The notes beneath the pieces are model-generated. The model saw nothing but the letters and a program-made list of their open reading frames with translations. It searched no databases and was not told the DNA's origin. A program made the translations under genes and the position numbers. Shown in pieces: positions 22,945-34,238 of a stretch of DNA of 64,000 nucleotides. The DNA is from Sweltsa coloradensis. Its lineage: Eukaryota; Arthropoda; Insecta; Plecoptera; Chloroperlidae. The stretch's first letter is position 1; every line of letters begins with the position of its first letter. Where the stretch lies: contig JAMZAV010000110.1 of the NCBI GenBank assembly GCA_024449915.1, positions 434,001 to 498,000 of the forward strand. Reading direction: 5' to 3'.

Positions 22945-23140
22945 ATGGCTGGTAAGCCTAAGCAGCAAAATAACATTGATTTCAAAACTAAACTCAAGAT
23001 TATTCAAGCAAGTTGAATATTACGTACGTAGGCGAATGGTGAAAAAGAAATAATGCTAATAAACATTGTCTAATGCCTAGGGAGCCTATACCTAGAACCA
23101 CTGTGCTAGAAAGAACAAAGATGCAATCTAGTACACTAGA
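22945..23140 (+). pseudogene. pogo/Tigger transposase N-terminus, broken
   Basis: The frame MAGKPKQQNNIDFKTKLKII is the first part of a CENP-B-type helix-turn-helix, followed by a stop at 23014-23016. In shifted frames the sequence continues with NGEKEIMLINIV and IPRTTVLERTK, matching the second DNA-recognition helix region (IPRTTLS-like). So the gene is frameshifted and truncated after about 60 codons. Confidence 0.65.
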
Positions 23141-23529
23141 AGACGTCTGATCCATCATCTAATGTGCACCAGTTGCGCGCACGGCAGACAGACGCAGACA
23201 CAAACACGTGTTCGGGCGGAGTCAAGCTGAAAGGCGGGTGCAAACGCGCGATTTCGTCAGCTGCATGGCTGGTACAAACGCATAATTTCGTCGGCCGGAA
23301 GAGCACGCGATCGCATCGGTTTTTCTTGAGTTTTCGTATCGGAAATATTAAAAAACAATTGTTACGATCGGTGTGGCTTGTTACTACAGGTCCGCTTACT
23401 CTACGCGCCAAAAACATCGTACCCGCACACTACTATCCATAGCAAAACATTGATTTTTTGTCTCGATGTTTATTTTGCATGATATCATTGAATTTTGTCT
23501 TACGCTATATATTGCGAATTTTCTATAAC

Positions 23530-24681
23530 TAGGGTGACCAGACGTCCCGGTTTTCCGGGATTGTCCCGGTTTTTTGTGGCCTGTCCCGGTGTCCCGAAAA
23601 TAGTTCTTGGGACGGCAAAATGTCCTGGTTTTAAGAGTTCAACCAATTAATTCGTATTTTCCATTTAAATTTATATTAAGGCTATTCCACCGCGTTTTTC
23701 TATTTTCCAAAATATGCTACTAAGTCAAAATATAGTGAATGGCTTTGAAACATGGCTATTTTAGAAAATCAAAAATATTTTTTCCAAATTTTTCTGATCC
23801 GGTACACGGCCAATATAGCCACCTCAAAATAATTTCAAACTTCAATTCGCCAGGGCACACCATTCAACGTAGGGTGTTTTGCTTTTGTGACATTAATTTT
23901 CAACTGTTTTTCTTTGGACTGACTGAGAGAAAACAGATTTATTTTAACAATTGTCTTTCCTGCGAATTTTTTCGTTTGGCGGTACAAATCGGTAAAAAAT
24001 ACCGCCAAACGAAAAAATTCGCTGGAAAGACAATTGTTAAAATAAATCTGTTTTCTCTCAGTCAGTCCATAGAAAAACAGTTAAAAATTAATGTCACAAA
24101 AGCACAACACCGTACGTTGAATGGTGTGCCCTGGCGAATTGAAGTTTGAAATTATTTTGAGGTGGCTATATTGGCCGTGTACCGGATCAGAAAAATTTGG
24201 AAAAAATATTTTTTATTTTCTAAAATAGCCATGTTTCAAAGCCATTCACTATATTTTAACTTAGTAGCATATTTTGGAAAATAGAAAAACGCGGTGGAAT
24301 AGCCTTAATTCACAATATAATTTTTCAAAAGAAAGCCAATAAAAGTAAGGGTAATACAAAATAATATTAAATATGAAAACTAATACTACAAAATACAACT
24401 CTCTCTGAGCTACCACTTTGTTACTGCAGTGAATTTGTTTCGGCTTGAGGGGGAAGGGGGTGGATGGGGGGCTGTCGACGAGCCGCGAGCAGGTTGAAAC
24501 AATCGAGGGTCGAGTGTCTCGTCGCGGCGTCAGTCATTGCGCCTGATTATCATTTCCTGGAACCTGACTTTTTTACTTGCGCCGCACACTCAAGGCAAAA
24601 GCCAGCCCCCAACCCAACAAACCCAAACCCAAAACAAAAGTACGTGTCCTGGTTTTTACTTTTAAAATTATGGTCACCCTA
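23530..24681. mobile_element. hAT-type element, TAGGGTGACCA ends, TSD TCTATAAC
   Basis: The termini TAGGGTGACCA and TGGTCACCCTA are flanked by perfect TCTATAAC at 23522-23529 and 24682-24689. After the left end come CCCGGTTTTCCGGGA words typical of this end family. It is non-coding and carries the TA palindrome 23679-24305. Confidence 0.9.
23679..24305. mobile_element. TA-flanked near-perfect palindrome (MITE), copy 2
   Basis: It starts AGGCTATTCCACCGCG and ends with its complement; TA at 23677-23678 and 24306-24307. The halves pair almost completely around a GGCGGTACAAATCGGT core near 23978-24005. It is closely similar to 19609-20238 throughout. One arm happens to be open for 136 codons, which I regard as chance. 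Confidence 0.9.
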
Positions 24682-25334
24682 TCTATAACGAACTGACAAT
24701 TTTTGGGTCCCTTGATGTTTGTATTAACAAGGGTTTACTGTACCTCTAAATATTCCCTTATGAGAATGTTAATGCTCTTGTACTGAGAGAATAACATTTT
24801 GGTATAGGTTGAGGAAAGTATCTGAAGTATCTAGAGGCCTGGGCCTGAGGTCTAGGAAATCTAACATGGTTTGAAAAGATCACTGAAAGATTCCTTAGAA
24901 GGGATTTCTTCCGCCATTTTACACTCTGTTTGCATTATCACCTAGGTCCAAGGTGGGTGATCAAACGGACGACCATTTCAATCGTTAACAAGTTACATGA
25001 TTGATCGCTCCAAATGATGTCGATTGACAACTCGCGTGTTCTCAATCAAAAAAATTTGTTGAAAAGTTGCATGATCGCACTGCTGTCCTATTGTTCACCC
25101 GTCATTATTCAACATTATTTGCAACACAAATTATTTAATATTTAAACTTTTGGTTTTAAATATGTACTGTTTGATTCGAGCTATTAAATTCACTATTTGC
25201 ACAGGCCTAGCTATTGAAATCAAATAATCACTGCACGTCAACCCGGTAACTATATTTGAAAGTTTGTGATACGATACATACTAATATTATACCAGTGTCA
25301 TATTATATAATAACTTGAGAAGCTATAAATCTAT

Positions 25335-26034
25335 TAGGGCTGAGCAAGAAGAGTACTCAAAATTTTGAATTTGAATCCAATATGGAAAATGTTCAATCTC
25401 AATTGGAAATTAAATTAATCATATTTGAAACTCGAACTATTTGAATACGCTCAAACACATAGTTTTATAGTTTTAGCACAGAGCGCGACTGTGCTGGCAA
25501 TTGAAGTTGAACTTCCTTGTCGAGTGCGCAAGGTCCACTCGATCTCCGCGCGCACGGGCTGATCAGTCTATGCACCAATCAGATTAACTTATGTAGTGAA
25601 GGGCCAGCGAGTTCGACTGCTCGAGCGCGAGAATGAATCGAATTTATCAACCCGGTGTCACGACCAAGATGCATTACGGTAACTAGGCCTACAACCAAGG
25701 CGAGACTTTTTGGACTTTTTGACGTGAACAAGTTTTTCACTTCAATTATGGACGAAGAAGTTGTTGACGACCCGAGCGTAGTTAATGTGTTAATGGGAAC
25801 TTCAACTAAGTGTTGTGTGGGGTTTCCAAAAAAAGGGGGTAGGAGGTGGTGAGATGTAATACATGCAGCAACAATATAAAATTGTCAACGGGTTGCATGA
25901 CGGCCATAATTTTGCTATTTTCACATACACCCGACAGTGAATGTGAAATGTTTTTATAGTATTCGAACTCTGAATACTCTAAGTTCAAACATATTTTTTA
26001 TATGAACTGAAAATTTGTTGTTTGCACAGCCCTA
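25335..26034. mobile_element. hAT-type element, TAGGGCTG(A/T)GCAA ends, TSD AAATCTAT
   Basis: The ends TAGGGCTGAGCAA and TTTGCACAGCCCTA are flanked by perfect AAATCTAT at 25327-25334 and 26035-26042. Subterminal TTGAAT/ATTCGAA words repeat at both sides. A short acidic frame after ATGGACGAAGAAG (25748) may be a remnant of coding sequence. 700 bp long. Confidence 0.9.
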
Positions 26035-26042
26035 AAATCTAT

Positions 26043-28866
26043 GCTGTTTAACCATTTATATAGATTGTGAAAAGCTCGGTCAATCTAGGCCCCAGCAGTA
26101 TTTGTAAGAGTTACAACAAAATATAAATCACAGTACCAGTCTTGTAAATTAGTTAGGGAATTGCTGACTGGTAGCTCAAACTCTTAACATTCATGTTCCA
26201 GTGTTAAGTCAACAGTATTCTTGGTCGTTCTTCATAATACGTATGCAGCTATGTATCAAATCAACCAAACTATTTAATTTTTACCAGTGTTTTTGTTTTT
26301 ATCATAGTTGTGCCTTTGTTTGCACCTATTCCAGCATATCTTTAAATTACATGTGGGACAGAACAGTTTATTGTATTCTATTTTTCTCTTATGCATTTTT
26401 TTATGTGACCCGAAGTGTTATTCAAAATAAAAATGTTCTTCAAGTTGTTACATGTTACGGACAAAGCAGGTCTACTATAGACCCCTTCTACCCTGAGCAG
26501 GAATGTATTATGATTTATAGTATTAGTATCTGAATGTATGAACAGTTGAACACAAAACTACAATTTGTTTTGTTGATGTCTCATCACATGTCATCAATCA
26601 TTCAACAATGAAGCACTATTCATAAAATTAAATTCCAAACAAAACTTTACTTGCACGAGCCAACACCACATGTCGACCAAGTAATCATGTTTTAGGGTCA
26701 CTTCTTGATATTAATGACTAATTATGTTAATGCAATAAGTTGATCTGTGCATTTTTAAACTAACAAACTTTAAATTATTTTCTGTGGTTTAGGAAAGGAG
26801 ATGGGAGACCAACAGCTTACCTAAAAATAGATAACTGCATGAGACTTGCAGACACATTTTACACAAACAACAAAATAATATCGAAACATTTAGCGTTCAA
26901 TGGCCTCAATCACTATGGTGTAGTCTCCTTGCCCCAACCACGTACCCGAACCCAGCTGATAAGCATCTGTGTCAAACCATCAAACTTAAATTGACTCCTT
27001 CCCTCAAACGATTTAATATTAACTAATTCTACTTTGATATTGTAGTTGTGCTCTTTCAGTTATTTATGTACATCATTAAGTGAACCATGAAGGATACAAC
27101 TCCATCCCTTGCAATCCACATTGAGATGGGCCAGGTCCATATACTGCAATAGTGTGACGTCGTACGTCATGACCACCCCATTGCAATGACTAGTGTTGAC
27201 TCGAAACACAGTTTTGTTCCCATTGCAAAACCAATGGGAAGTATTTTTGATGAAGGCTCTTACAAGGATCCAAGGAAGATACTTTTTAGTCTGAAAATTG
27301 TGCTCTTGTAATCATAACGCTTTATTTTGATTTGTTCCTTTTTCCACTTTTTGCATTAAAATGTTTTTTTAATTATGGTATAAATATATTTTTGGAAGTA
27401 ACAAAAGTAGGAGAGTCAAGAATCCTAACATGTTGCCAAGTGACAATTAGCACCATTTCATAAAACATTTTTTCAACTGTATTGGTGCCTACTCAACGAA
27501 CACAATGGTCAAATCGACAGTTTGTCTAATTTTGAACACGTTTTGTGTGGATTATTTCCAGTTTTAGTGCGTTGTAAAATGATATTAGAATGTTACACGA
27601 GGCGAACATTTGCAAGTAATTCTGAAACTTTAAATTTTGTTGCCGATTGGATTGCTTAATCCCAGGATCCCTACTTATAGCTAAAGGTAATGTGTCAGAC
27701 TGGATCTGACATGGATGTTCTGCACACTTTACCACATATACCCCTCATGAAAAAGAAATGGAAAAAGATTTTTTTGTTCTATTATATATGTATAAATAAC
27801 AAATATATATATACGTAACTATGTATGTATATGCCTGTTGCCAAGATGTGTTTTTATGATCTACACCATGTTTCAGCATTGAACTTGAAAACTATAAATT
27901 ATTATCCATTACCATTACTCGAACTCGTACTCGACTTGAATTTTGGTGTTTGTACAACTCTTCAATTTTAGGAATTATTTAAATTACAATTTGTAATCCA
28001 ATTCATGTAGTAGGCCTACTAGTAAGACATTCATTAATTGTTCCACAATTAGTTCTTACTAAGTAAGTGGTATCAATGAAATTGTCCGGCAACCTTGACA
28101 TGATTTTTCCTTGCCACGGGGATGAATATATATGAGGGTAGAAGGAATACTCTCCATACAGTGAAGTTCTTTTTCAAATCCCATCGGCTTGCCGAGTTGG
28201 TGAATTTTTATTGCATTTTTTGTAATGCTGTCAATATTGATTTCCTCAAGAGTTGTTTTAAACTCGTAGACAAATTTGTCAGGTAAGTTATGTTAGTATA
28301 GTACACTGTAACGTGGTGTAACTCTTGTGAGGCTTGTATTATACATTTTTGATTGTAATTTGTATTCTATAATAGTAATACCATCTACCTACATTTCTAT
28401 GGACATTGATCAGACTTAAATATTGAAATAACCGCTATAGAGCTTGGTATAGTAAAGGAAAATAGATGTTAATTGTTTTTACAGTAGTTTGTAAACAATC
28501 TCAGTATTGATGTAAATAAAGTACCTAGTTTTCTTTTTGATAAATTTTGTCAATATTAATTTGGAAACTGAGTCATTTAAACCCAGCATTGACTCCGTTT
28601 CACAACGACATTCACAATTAACAATTATAGTACGCTTGCTATGGTACATACTGTACTTGATGTATGATCTGTGCATTATTTATCAATGCTGTAAAGGTAC
28701 CTTGAAAAGGTCTAGAGCTCAAGTATTAATAGCCCATCCAAACTGTTCCCATTCTTTATTAGGAAGGTTATATAAGAATATTAAAAGTTCCCATGATACA
28801 ATCATCTTAACAGTTAATTCGATGTCATTGGAAACAAATTGAATATATTAACATGTCTGTAGGAGT
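26043..28866. other. AT-rich intergenic DNA, no gene seen
   Basis: It contains short TATA-rich tracts (about 27780-27830) but no frame, splice-consistent exon, RNA or repeat end that I can support. Confidence 0.5.
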
Positions 28867-29434
28867 AAAAGCCCCGTCAGACAATCTAGTAACTCGTCCG
28901 AGTTAACCTCTAGGAGTAGGGCTTCGCTTGTTTAACTGTAACTCGCCGCCTTGGCGTCACAGGGTCGAAGCAGCTCGTGCGAGTCATGAAAAATGTGAAG
29001 CTTATTCAACATTCTAGCGAGTAAAGTTAGCGAGAGCCAATCAAATTCCACAAATTATTATATAACACATGACCATTTACTTGTAACAATCTATGGACTT
29101 CAACTTTATGCCGTAAATCGACTATGTATTTGTATTTTCCTGCAAAATAATTGTCAACATGACGATAACCTTAAAATCTATCTAATTGACATGGATGAGT
29201 TGAAGGCTGTAATTGCTGTGGCAAATGTAGCAACTAGCAAGATTAATTATAATGTGACGTAGAAGAAGACGAAAAATAAAGAGGAACAGGAAGACAAGTT
29301 GACGCTGATCTTGTAACTAATCCGTTTAGTAGTTGCCACCAATAGGTGATGCTAGTGATACTTTCTTGGTTTCCGTCTTTTAACGGGGCTGGTAATAAAC
29401 TCATGCAAGTTACTCATTTGTCTGACACGGCTTT
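28867..29434. mobile_element. Possible inverted-repeat element (AAAGCC-CGTCAGACAA ends)
   Basis: The left end AAAGCCCCGTCAGACAA and the inverted right end TTGTCTGACACGGCTTT match at about 15 of 17 positions, with AGTAACT words just inside. No convincing target duplication was found and there is no coding sequence. Confidence 0.45.
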
Positions 29435-29559
29435 AAATGTTTAATTAAATTTTAATTTTTTTTTACTTGAGCGGGCACAAATTCCACTCCTATTCATTTC
29501 CATGGATATATATATATTTTTATATATATATATTTATATATATGGATTGTTGTAGGTTT

Positions 29560-29745
29560 TCGCGGCCCGTCATAGGATAAAAACCAGGATCTTGGGTAAA
29601 ACCGCGTCGAAAATAAGATGAACCAGGGCAGAACCTGGGCGTCCACCGACGTTTCGTCTGTACTACGTCAGACATTTTCAAGGTTGACTGTGACTCTACG
29701 GAGGTTGGAGTGGTTTTACCCAAGATCATTGTTTTTATCATATAT
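29560..29745 (-). mobile_element. Penelope-like element terminal fragment
   Basis: The minus strand contains a hairpin followed by CGAAACGTCGG, a layout that recurs at both other Penelope remnants in this window (31958-31994 and 32208-32242). GTTTTACCCAAGATC near the right side repeats at about 29590 and 29710. (TA)n tracts flank it on both sides. No coding domain is left. Confidence 0.45.
29647..29683 (-). ncRNA. Degenerate hammerhead-like motif (Penelope-associated)
   Basis: On the minus strand: TTGAAAAT, a 5-bp hairpin (GTCTG/CAGAC), then GAAACGTCGG. Hammerhead cores read CUGANGA-stem II-GAAA; here the first block has drifted, so self-cleavage is unlikely. Confidence 0.3.
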
Positions 29746-29756
29746 ATATATATTAT

Positions 29757-31300
29757 TAGAGGTGTGCGAGTAGGGCTTTGAACGGGTAACCACCCGTTGA
29801 TAATAACCCGGGCAGTGAAATGTCTTCGGGTACTCGTTTGACTGTTTTTCGTCTCAAATTCCGCTCAATTAGCGCCGCCGCCAGTCAAGTCTTTCACTCC
29901 TCAGCACACAGCGGCGGCAGTAAGTGATTCGTCATTAATAAGCGCTTACATTTTGTCTGTGTCGAGCTCGAGTGAGTGACGTCACCAACACTGACGAGAG
30001 CCGAACATTACGCGGAAAACGGGGAAGGTCCTCGCTGCGCTGCACCACTATTCATTGTAATCGGACGATAAGTGACTGGCGGAGATATTTATTCATTCCG
30101 GCAATATCAGTTCCTTCTGAGAGCAAGTTTGAAACAGCTGGACAATAGAAATGAGCATCTCTGGCACCCGAGACCGTCGACATGTTCACGCTCATGAGAA
30201 CAAGTGTGTTAAAAGTGGTGACCTGTCAGTATCAAGTAAACTAGGAAAACGCTCAGTTGGACGCGTTGTTGAGCGAGCACCGGTACGTGCAACACGACCC
30301 GAGTACGACATTCCCATAATGTTACATACCAATAAGTCTTTGAGGTCTTGATCGATTTAGCTGAAAATTTGTAAAATAGGAGAGAATGGATAAAATCCAC
30401 CGCCATCTAGAAGACCTTGACATCATTTCTTTGGGAAAACTATTTTACTCTTGATTTCTTCTAGGTGGCAGTACATAGTGACCAGAATTCTTGTGCGACT
30501 TTTCGTTGCCATGGTAACGTTACTTTTGTTAAAATGTCATTTCTATCTACACTACTTATCGGATCAAAATAAAATTAACATATTCGTGACCGGACGGACA
30601 TTCTAAATGATTTGGCTACCTCAGATTTTGTCGCCGTTTAGTTTTTAAAAAAACTTTAGATTAACTTTAATGTAACTTTATAATTTTTTGAACGATTTTG
30701 CCACAAAACTAATGGCATTCAATCGGGAACGAAACTTGCGGATGGTCAAAATTTCAACTCGATCCGAGCCTCCGTTTGACCGCTATCATGAGCCAAAAAA
30801 GCTGTGCGACTTTCCGTTGCCATGGTAACGGGACTTTGTTATAATGTAATTTCCATCTACACTACTTATCGGATCGAAATAAAAATAACATATTCGTGAT
30901 CGGACGGACATTCTAAATGATTTGGCCACCTCAGATTTTGTCGCCGTTTAGTTTGAAAAAAAAACTTTCGATTAACTTTAATGTAACTTTTTAACTTTTT
31001 GAACGATTTTGCCACAAAACTATACAGCAACCCGCCTAGGTGGTATGTACATGTGTGCAAAATTTTAGGTCGATCAGAGAAACGGTGCGACCTGTATCGA
31101 AGCAGTAACAGAAAAAAAAAAAAAAAAAAAAAAAAAAACAGACATTGGAGCCATAAGAGTCAAGTGGAGACGCTCGCTTCGCTCGCTCAATAATTTGACT
31201 AACTTCACAAAAACTTTTTTTTCACCTTATTTGTGATCGTAAAAAAATCATTTCGTAATTTCCGGTACCCGACCGTAAGATTGACGGGTTCCCGGGGAGG
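29757..31300 (+). mobile_element. hAT-type element, left end TAGAGGTGTGCGAG, right end lost
   Basis: The left terminus resembles the TAGGGCTGTGCGAG family. Inner GGGTAACC/ACCCGTT words appear after 29785 and again, inverted, at about 31260-31300. A possible transposase start (MSISGTRDRRHVHAH) lies at 30151 and is cut by a copy of the ~0.7 kb repeat. No right terminus is found; the sequence runs into a Penelope fragment at about 31309. Confidence 0.5.
30241..31190 (-). repeat. Unidentified ~0.7 kb interspersed repeat, copy 3 (doubled core)
   Basis: Minus-strand copy of the family at 5431-6119, starting at the CTAGGAAAACGCTCAGTTGG end. The core (GATCGAGTTGAAATTTTGAC to CTACTTATCGGATC) occurs twice, as in copy 2. 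A poly-A tract at 31111-31137 lies near its far end. It is inserted into the truncated hAT element. Confidence 0.8.
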
Positions 31301-31308
31301 TATTTTTA

Positions 31309-32010
31309 CTAATTTGTATGTAATCCAGTGTTCCTTGTCGATAAAGCATGTTGGAAAAGAGCTGAGGTGGTTTCCATACGTCTAACTTCAACTCTATGTT
31401 CGTCGATGCGGACATATATTTTGCGGTTAGTTCTTCCTACGTATGTCTTTTCGCAACTTCCACATGGAATTTCATATATACCATGGGACTCGTTAGGAAA
31501 ACACTGGATTAACTTTGATGAAGCTAAAACCCTAGCCAAAGTTGAACATGAGGTGCCCCGTATCGTAAGAGAGGCGGTGGAGATGGAGAAACGGAAACAC
31601 AACATGAACACACGGGATGATGCCAAAAGACTTCCAGCCACATGGAAACATGTTTTGCAAGGCTGTAATGTTCAACCCAAAGCTCTCCCTATGGAAATGT
31701 CTGCAGTCCGTCCTCCTCCAAGAGTTGACAAGAGAAGGAAGACTCAACAAGAACCCCTAGAGCCATCTACTCGTACGCTGAGGTCATCTAAACAGTAATA
31801 GGATAATGTTGATGGCTTCACATGGTTGTATAATTTGTCATGAGTAGGCCCTACCTATGTTTTCTAAGCTATTTAGTTTTTGTCTATGTATCTAGTTGCA
31901 GTGTTTGTTATGAAGTAAGGTTTTGTTTGTTTTTTATATTGTTTTATGTTTAATTTCCTTGAAGATGGGCAGGGAGAACTGCCCGAAACGTTGGAATAAA
32001 TAAAATAAAA
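31309..32010 (+). pseudogene. Penelope-like retroelement, 3' part with 5' inversion
   Basis: From 31482 down to about 31312 the minus strand encodes a GIY-YIG endonuclease: GIYEIPCGSC, then YVGRT, R and EH residues in the usual spacing. From 31500 the plus strand encodes the segment that normally follows it (WINFDEAKTLAK ... REAVEMEKRKHNMN), ending at a TAA near 31797. The 3' tail contains GGGCAG/CTGCCC, CGAAACGTTGG and AATAAATAAA. The two pieces are head-to-head, so the element is dead. Confidence 0.75.
31958..31994 (+). ncRNA. Hammerhead-like motif in Penelope 3' region
   Basis: Reads TTGAAGA, then a 6-bp hairpin (GGGCAG/CTGCCC), then GAAACGTTGG, parallel to the hammerhead core CUGANGA-stem II-GAAA with one core change and an extra U. 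Penelope-like elements are known to carry hammerhead motifs. Activity is not implied. Confidence 0.45.
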
Positions 32011-32207
32011 CCACACAGACTACCCGAAAATACAATGTGTGCATATTCAATCCGTGAAAGTCTGCGATATAACATATACATATATATATTGCTCCGTTTT
32101 GTATATTATGTGCGTGTATACACGATATATATATATATGTAGATGTGGATTCTGCGGTGATTTGCCCTGTGTTTTGAGTTGATGGCTCTAAAAAGAACCG
32201 TTCTTCT

Positions 32208-32242
32208 CGACGTTTCAAAAAGCTGTGGCTTTCCATCTTCAG
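32208..32242 (-). ncRNA. Hammerhead-like motif, minus strand (Penelope-associated)
   Basis: Minus strand: CTGAAGA (a full match to CUGANGA), a hairpin AAAGC/GCTTT, then GAAACGTCG. This is the best of the three motifs. The flanking sequence (about 32140-32300) is probably another Penelope terminal fragment. Confidence 0.5.
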
Positions 32243-32644
32243 GAGTCGATGCTGAGTCTGTGACGGACGGCAGGCGACTGCCGTTATTTTTAAATATATA
32301 TATATATTATATTATTTAAGATTATTTTTAAATTTGTAACATTTTGCTTCTTAAGGCAGTTGCACCAGCATTTTCGAAAGTGTGCACGTGCATCATCATG
32401 AAGTTCCGACCAGTAATGTGCACCATGTTGTGTTCTCGTACCTTAAACCCATGTAACCACGACTTCCCTGGAAATAATCACATTGGTTATTGTAAAAAAA
32501 AAAACACTAATTCCACTCTTACCTTATCAAAAGTACTTACCATATTTGCAAAGTGCACCACTTGTGTTTCCAATAGGGAGGTATGGGCTGAAAGCAACCC
32601 CCCCCAATATATAGTTTTTATTGTTGATTAATTTCTTGGTTCTC

Positions 32645-32760
32645 ACTGCATGGGCCTTGCCGTCCGCGGTGGCACGAGCGCTGGTCTGAAGAGTATGGCT
32701 CTACAAGAACATGGGTTCCAATCCTGCATAAGGCATGGTTTTTTGTATCATTCTTCATCG
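32645..32760 (+). repeat. tRNA-derived SINE-like head
   Basis: GCGGTGGCACGAGCGCTGG resembles a tRNA A box and GGGTTCCAATCC a B box, at tRNA-like spacing. The rest does not fold as a tRNA. No tail or TSD was found. Confidence 0.4.
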
Positions 32761-34212
32761 TCATCTATTACCACTCTTTGTCGGATAGCCTTAGTGCATT
32801 AATAGATGTCAAGCAACATAATCATCATACTAGGCCTACTTTTAAGTGGTCAAAACATTTTAGACGGATCAAACTCGACGGATTGGCTGTGGTTACACCA
32901 AGAATGTGGGCGTGTCAAGTGCTGAAATACTTTTATGAAATAATTATAAACATAGATAGGACAGTTGTGACATCGGTGCTCAACCTTCTTTTCCTTCCAC
33001 TATCCCAAACTGTCTCTTAACACGAGTTTCTTAAATCTTGGAACTTGGAAGATAAAATACAAAAGGTAAGATTATATTGAAAAAAGAACCACAACTTTAT
33101 TCGGTACATTTTTTTAATTATTACATTTATTGCAACTCCTGGAAAGTACGGTATGAGTTTGAGCATTAAGAACATACTATTTAGTGACTTAGGCATACTA
33201 TTTGCATATGTATGAGCACATCACTCACAAGTCTCTTAAAAGGCTTTCTTTTCTGTAGCTATATTTTTTGTTATTAGACTTGATAAAATAAGAATAAAAC
33301 ATTTTGAAATTGAAGTGGCATTAGAGATAACAAAGAAACATTATTTTACTAATAGTTATACATAGGGTACCATAATGATCTTTTGTACAGTTTTAATAAA
33401 TTGCCTATAATATTATACAACTTATTCTTTAAAGTACAGTATATATGTTTGTTCTATTTAATATTTTCCGAATTACCATAATTCCCAAATTGTCTTTAAA
33501 CCAACAATTATTTTTAAGTTGATAGCAAATTAATATCACACACTGTACTATAAAATTAAGTAATGGCAATTACATACTAGAAGCAATGCATTTATAGTAT
33601 GCAACAATGCAACTTGTACTTGCTGTATTGTACCAGTCACCATTTTATGTACCTAGTGCACTACAGGGCTCACGTCTCAATAGGTTACAGGTTACACCAA
33701 CAGTAGTAGTAGTAGCATAGTACTAGTGGTATTAGTGCACTCCTTAACAAACTGTTGAAATAAAACAACTACTATTTAACTTTATTCAAAATTTAAAAAA
33801 CTAAAAACAAGTACGTAGTGATATTATAGAAAACAAGATTGAGCAAAGTTGATAACAAATGGTTGGATTTACAATTTGTGTGGCTCTCTTAAATACCATG
33901 TTAACTACACTATTGTTACATTTTATTTAATAGGATAAGAGATAGTTAAGATGAACTTAAGTAAAAGTTGTATTACAGACACTTATGCTGGTAATAAAAT
34001 AGGCACACATTTAAGAGTGTAGAAGTGGATTACACTTCCTATGCCTATATAATATTAACTGGTATTGTAATATTTCCTCTTTGGATATTTGATTTTTTCC
34101 CCAACAAACTTTGGGGCAATGCTAAGTGTGGCCTGGCATTACTTTTTAAGTTACTTCACATACCTACCACCCAAAAATATTTATTTGCCAAACAAGGTAC
34201 TTTTTTACCTCT
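32761..34212. other. AT-rich intergenic DNA, no gene seen
   Basis: No frame, RNA or repeat terminus that I can support. Confidence 0.5.
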
Positions 34213-34238
34213 TAGCTTAGGATTTTTTTTTTTGTTTA

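Larger units (their letters stand above)
22454..24740 (+). mobile_element. pogo/Tigger-type element, 5' remnant plus right end
   Basis: The ends (T/C)AGTAA(T/A)CCCT(C/T)G are flanked by TA at 22452-22453 and 24741-24742, typical of pogo/Tigger. A transposase start is visible at 22945. Most of the transposase is missing, and the body is interrupted by the hAT at 23530-24681. Confidence 0.72.
21986..25209. mobile_element. hAT-type element, TAGGCCTGTGCAAAT ends, hosting nested insertions
   Basis: The ends TAGGCCTGTGCAAAT (21986) and ATTTGCACAGGCCTA (to 25209) match over 15-16 bp; the inner ends carry ATTCAAA/TTTGAAT words. Arms at about 22190-22330 and 24950-25080 also pair imperfectly. Flanking 8-mers (ATATAGGT and GCTATTGA) do not match, so either the TSD has decayed or the ends belong to different copies. 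It contains the pogo element 22454-24740. Confidence 0.7.

Noticed and set aside
23739..24149. 136-codon plus-strand open frame inside the palindrome
   Set aside because: The region is an inverted repeat of a non-coding MITE; the other copy does not keep the frame and the composition is A/T-driven.
25655..25852. 65-codon frame with an acidic stretch (DEEVVDDPSVVNVLMG) as a gene
   Set aside because: It lies wholly inside a 700-bp hAT-type element with a perfect target duplication; at most a transposase remnant.
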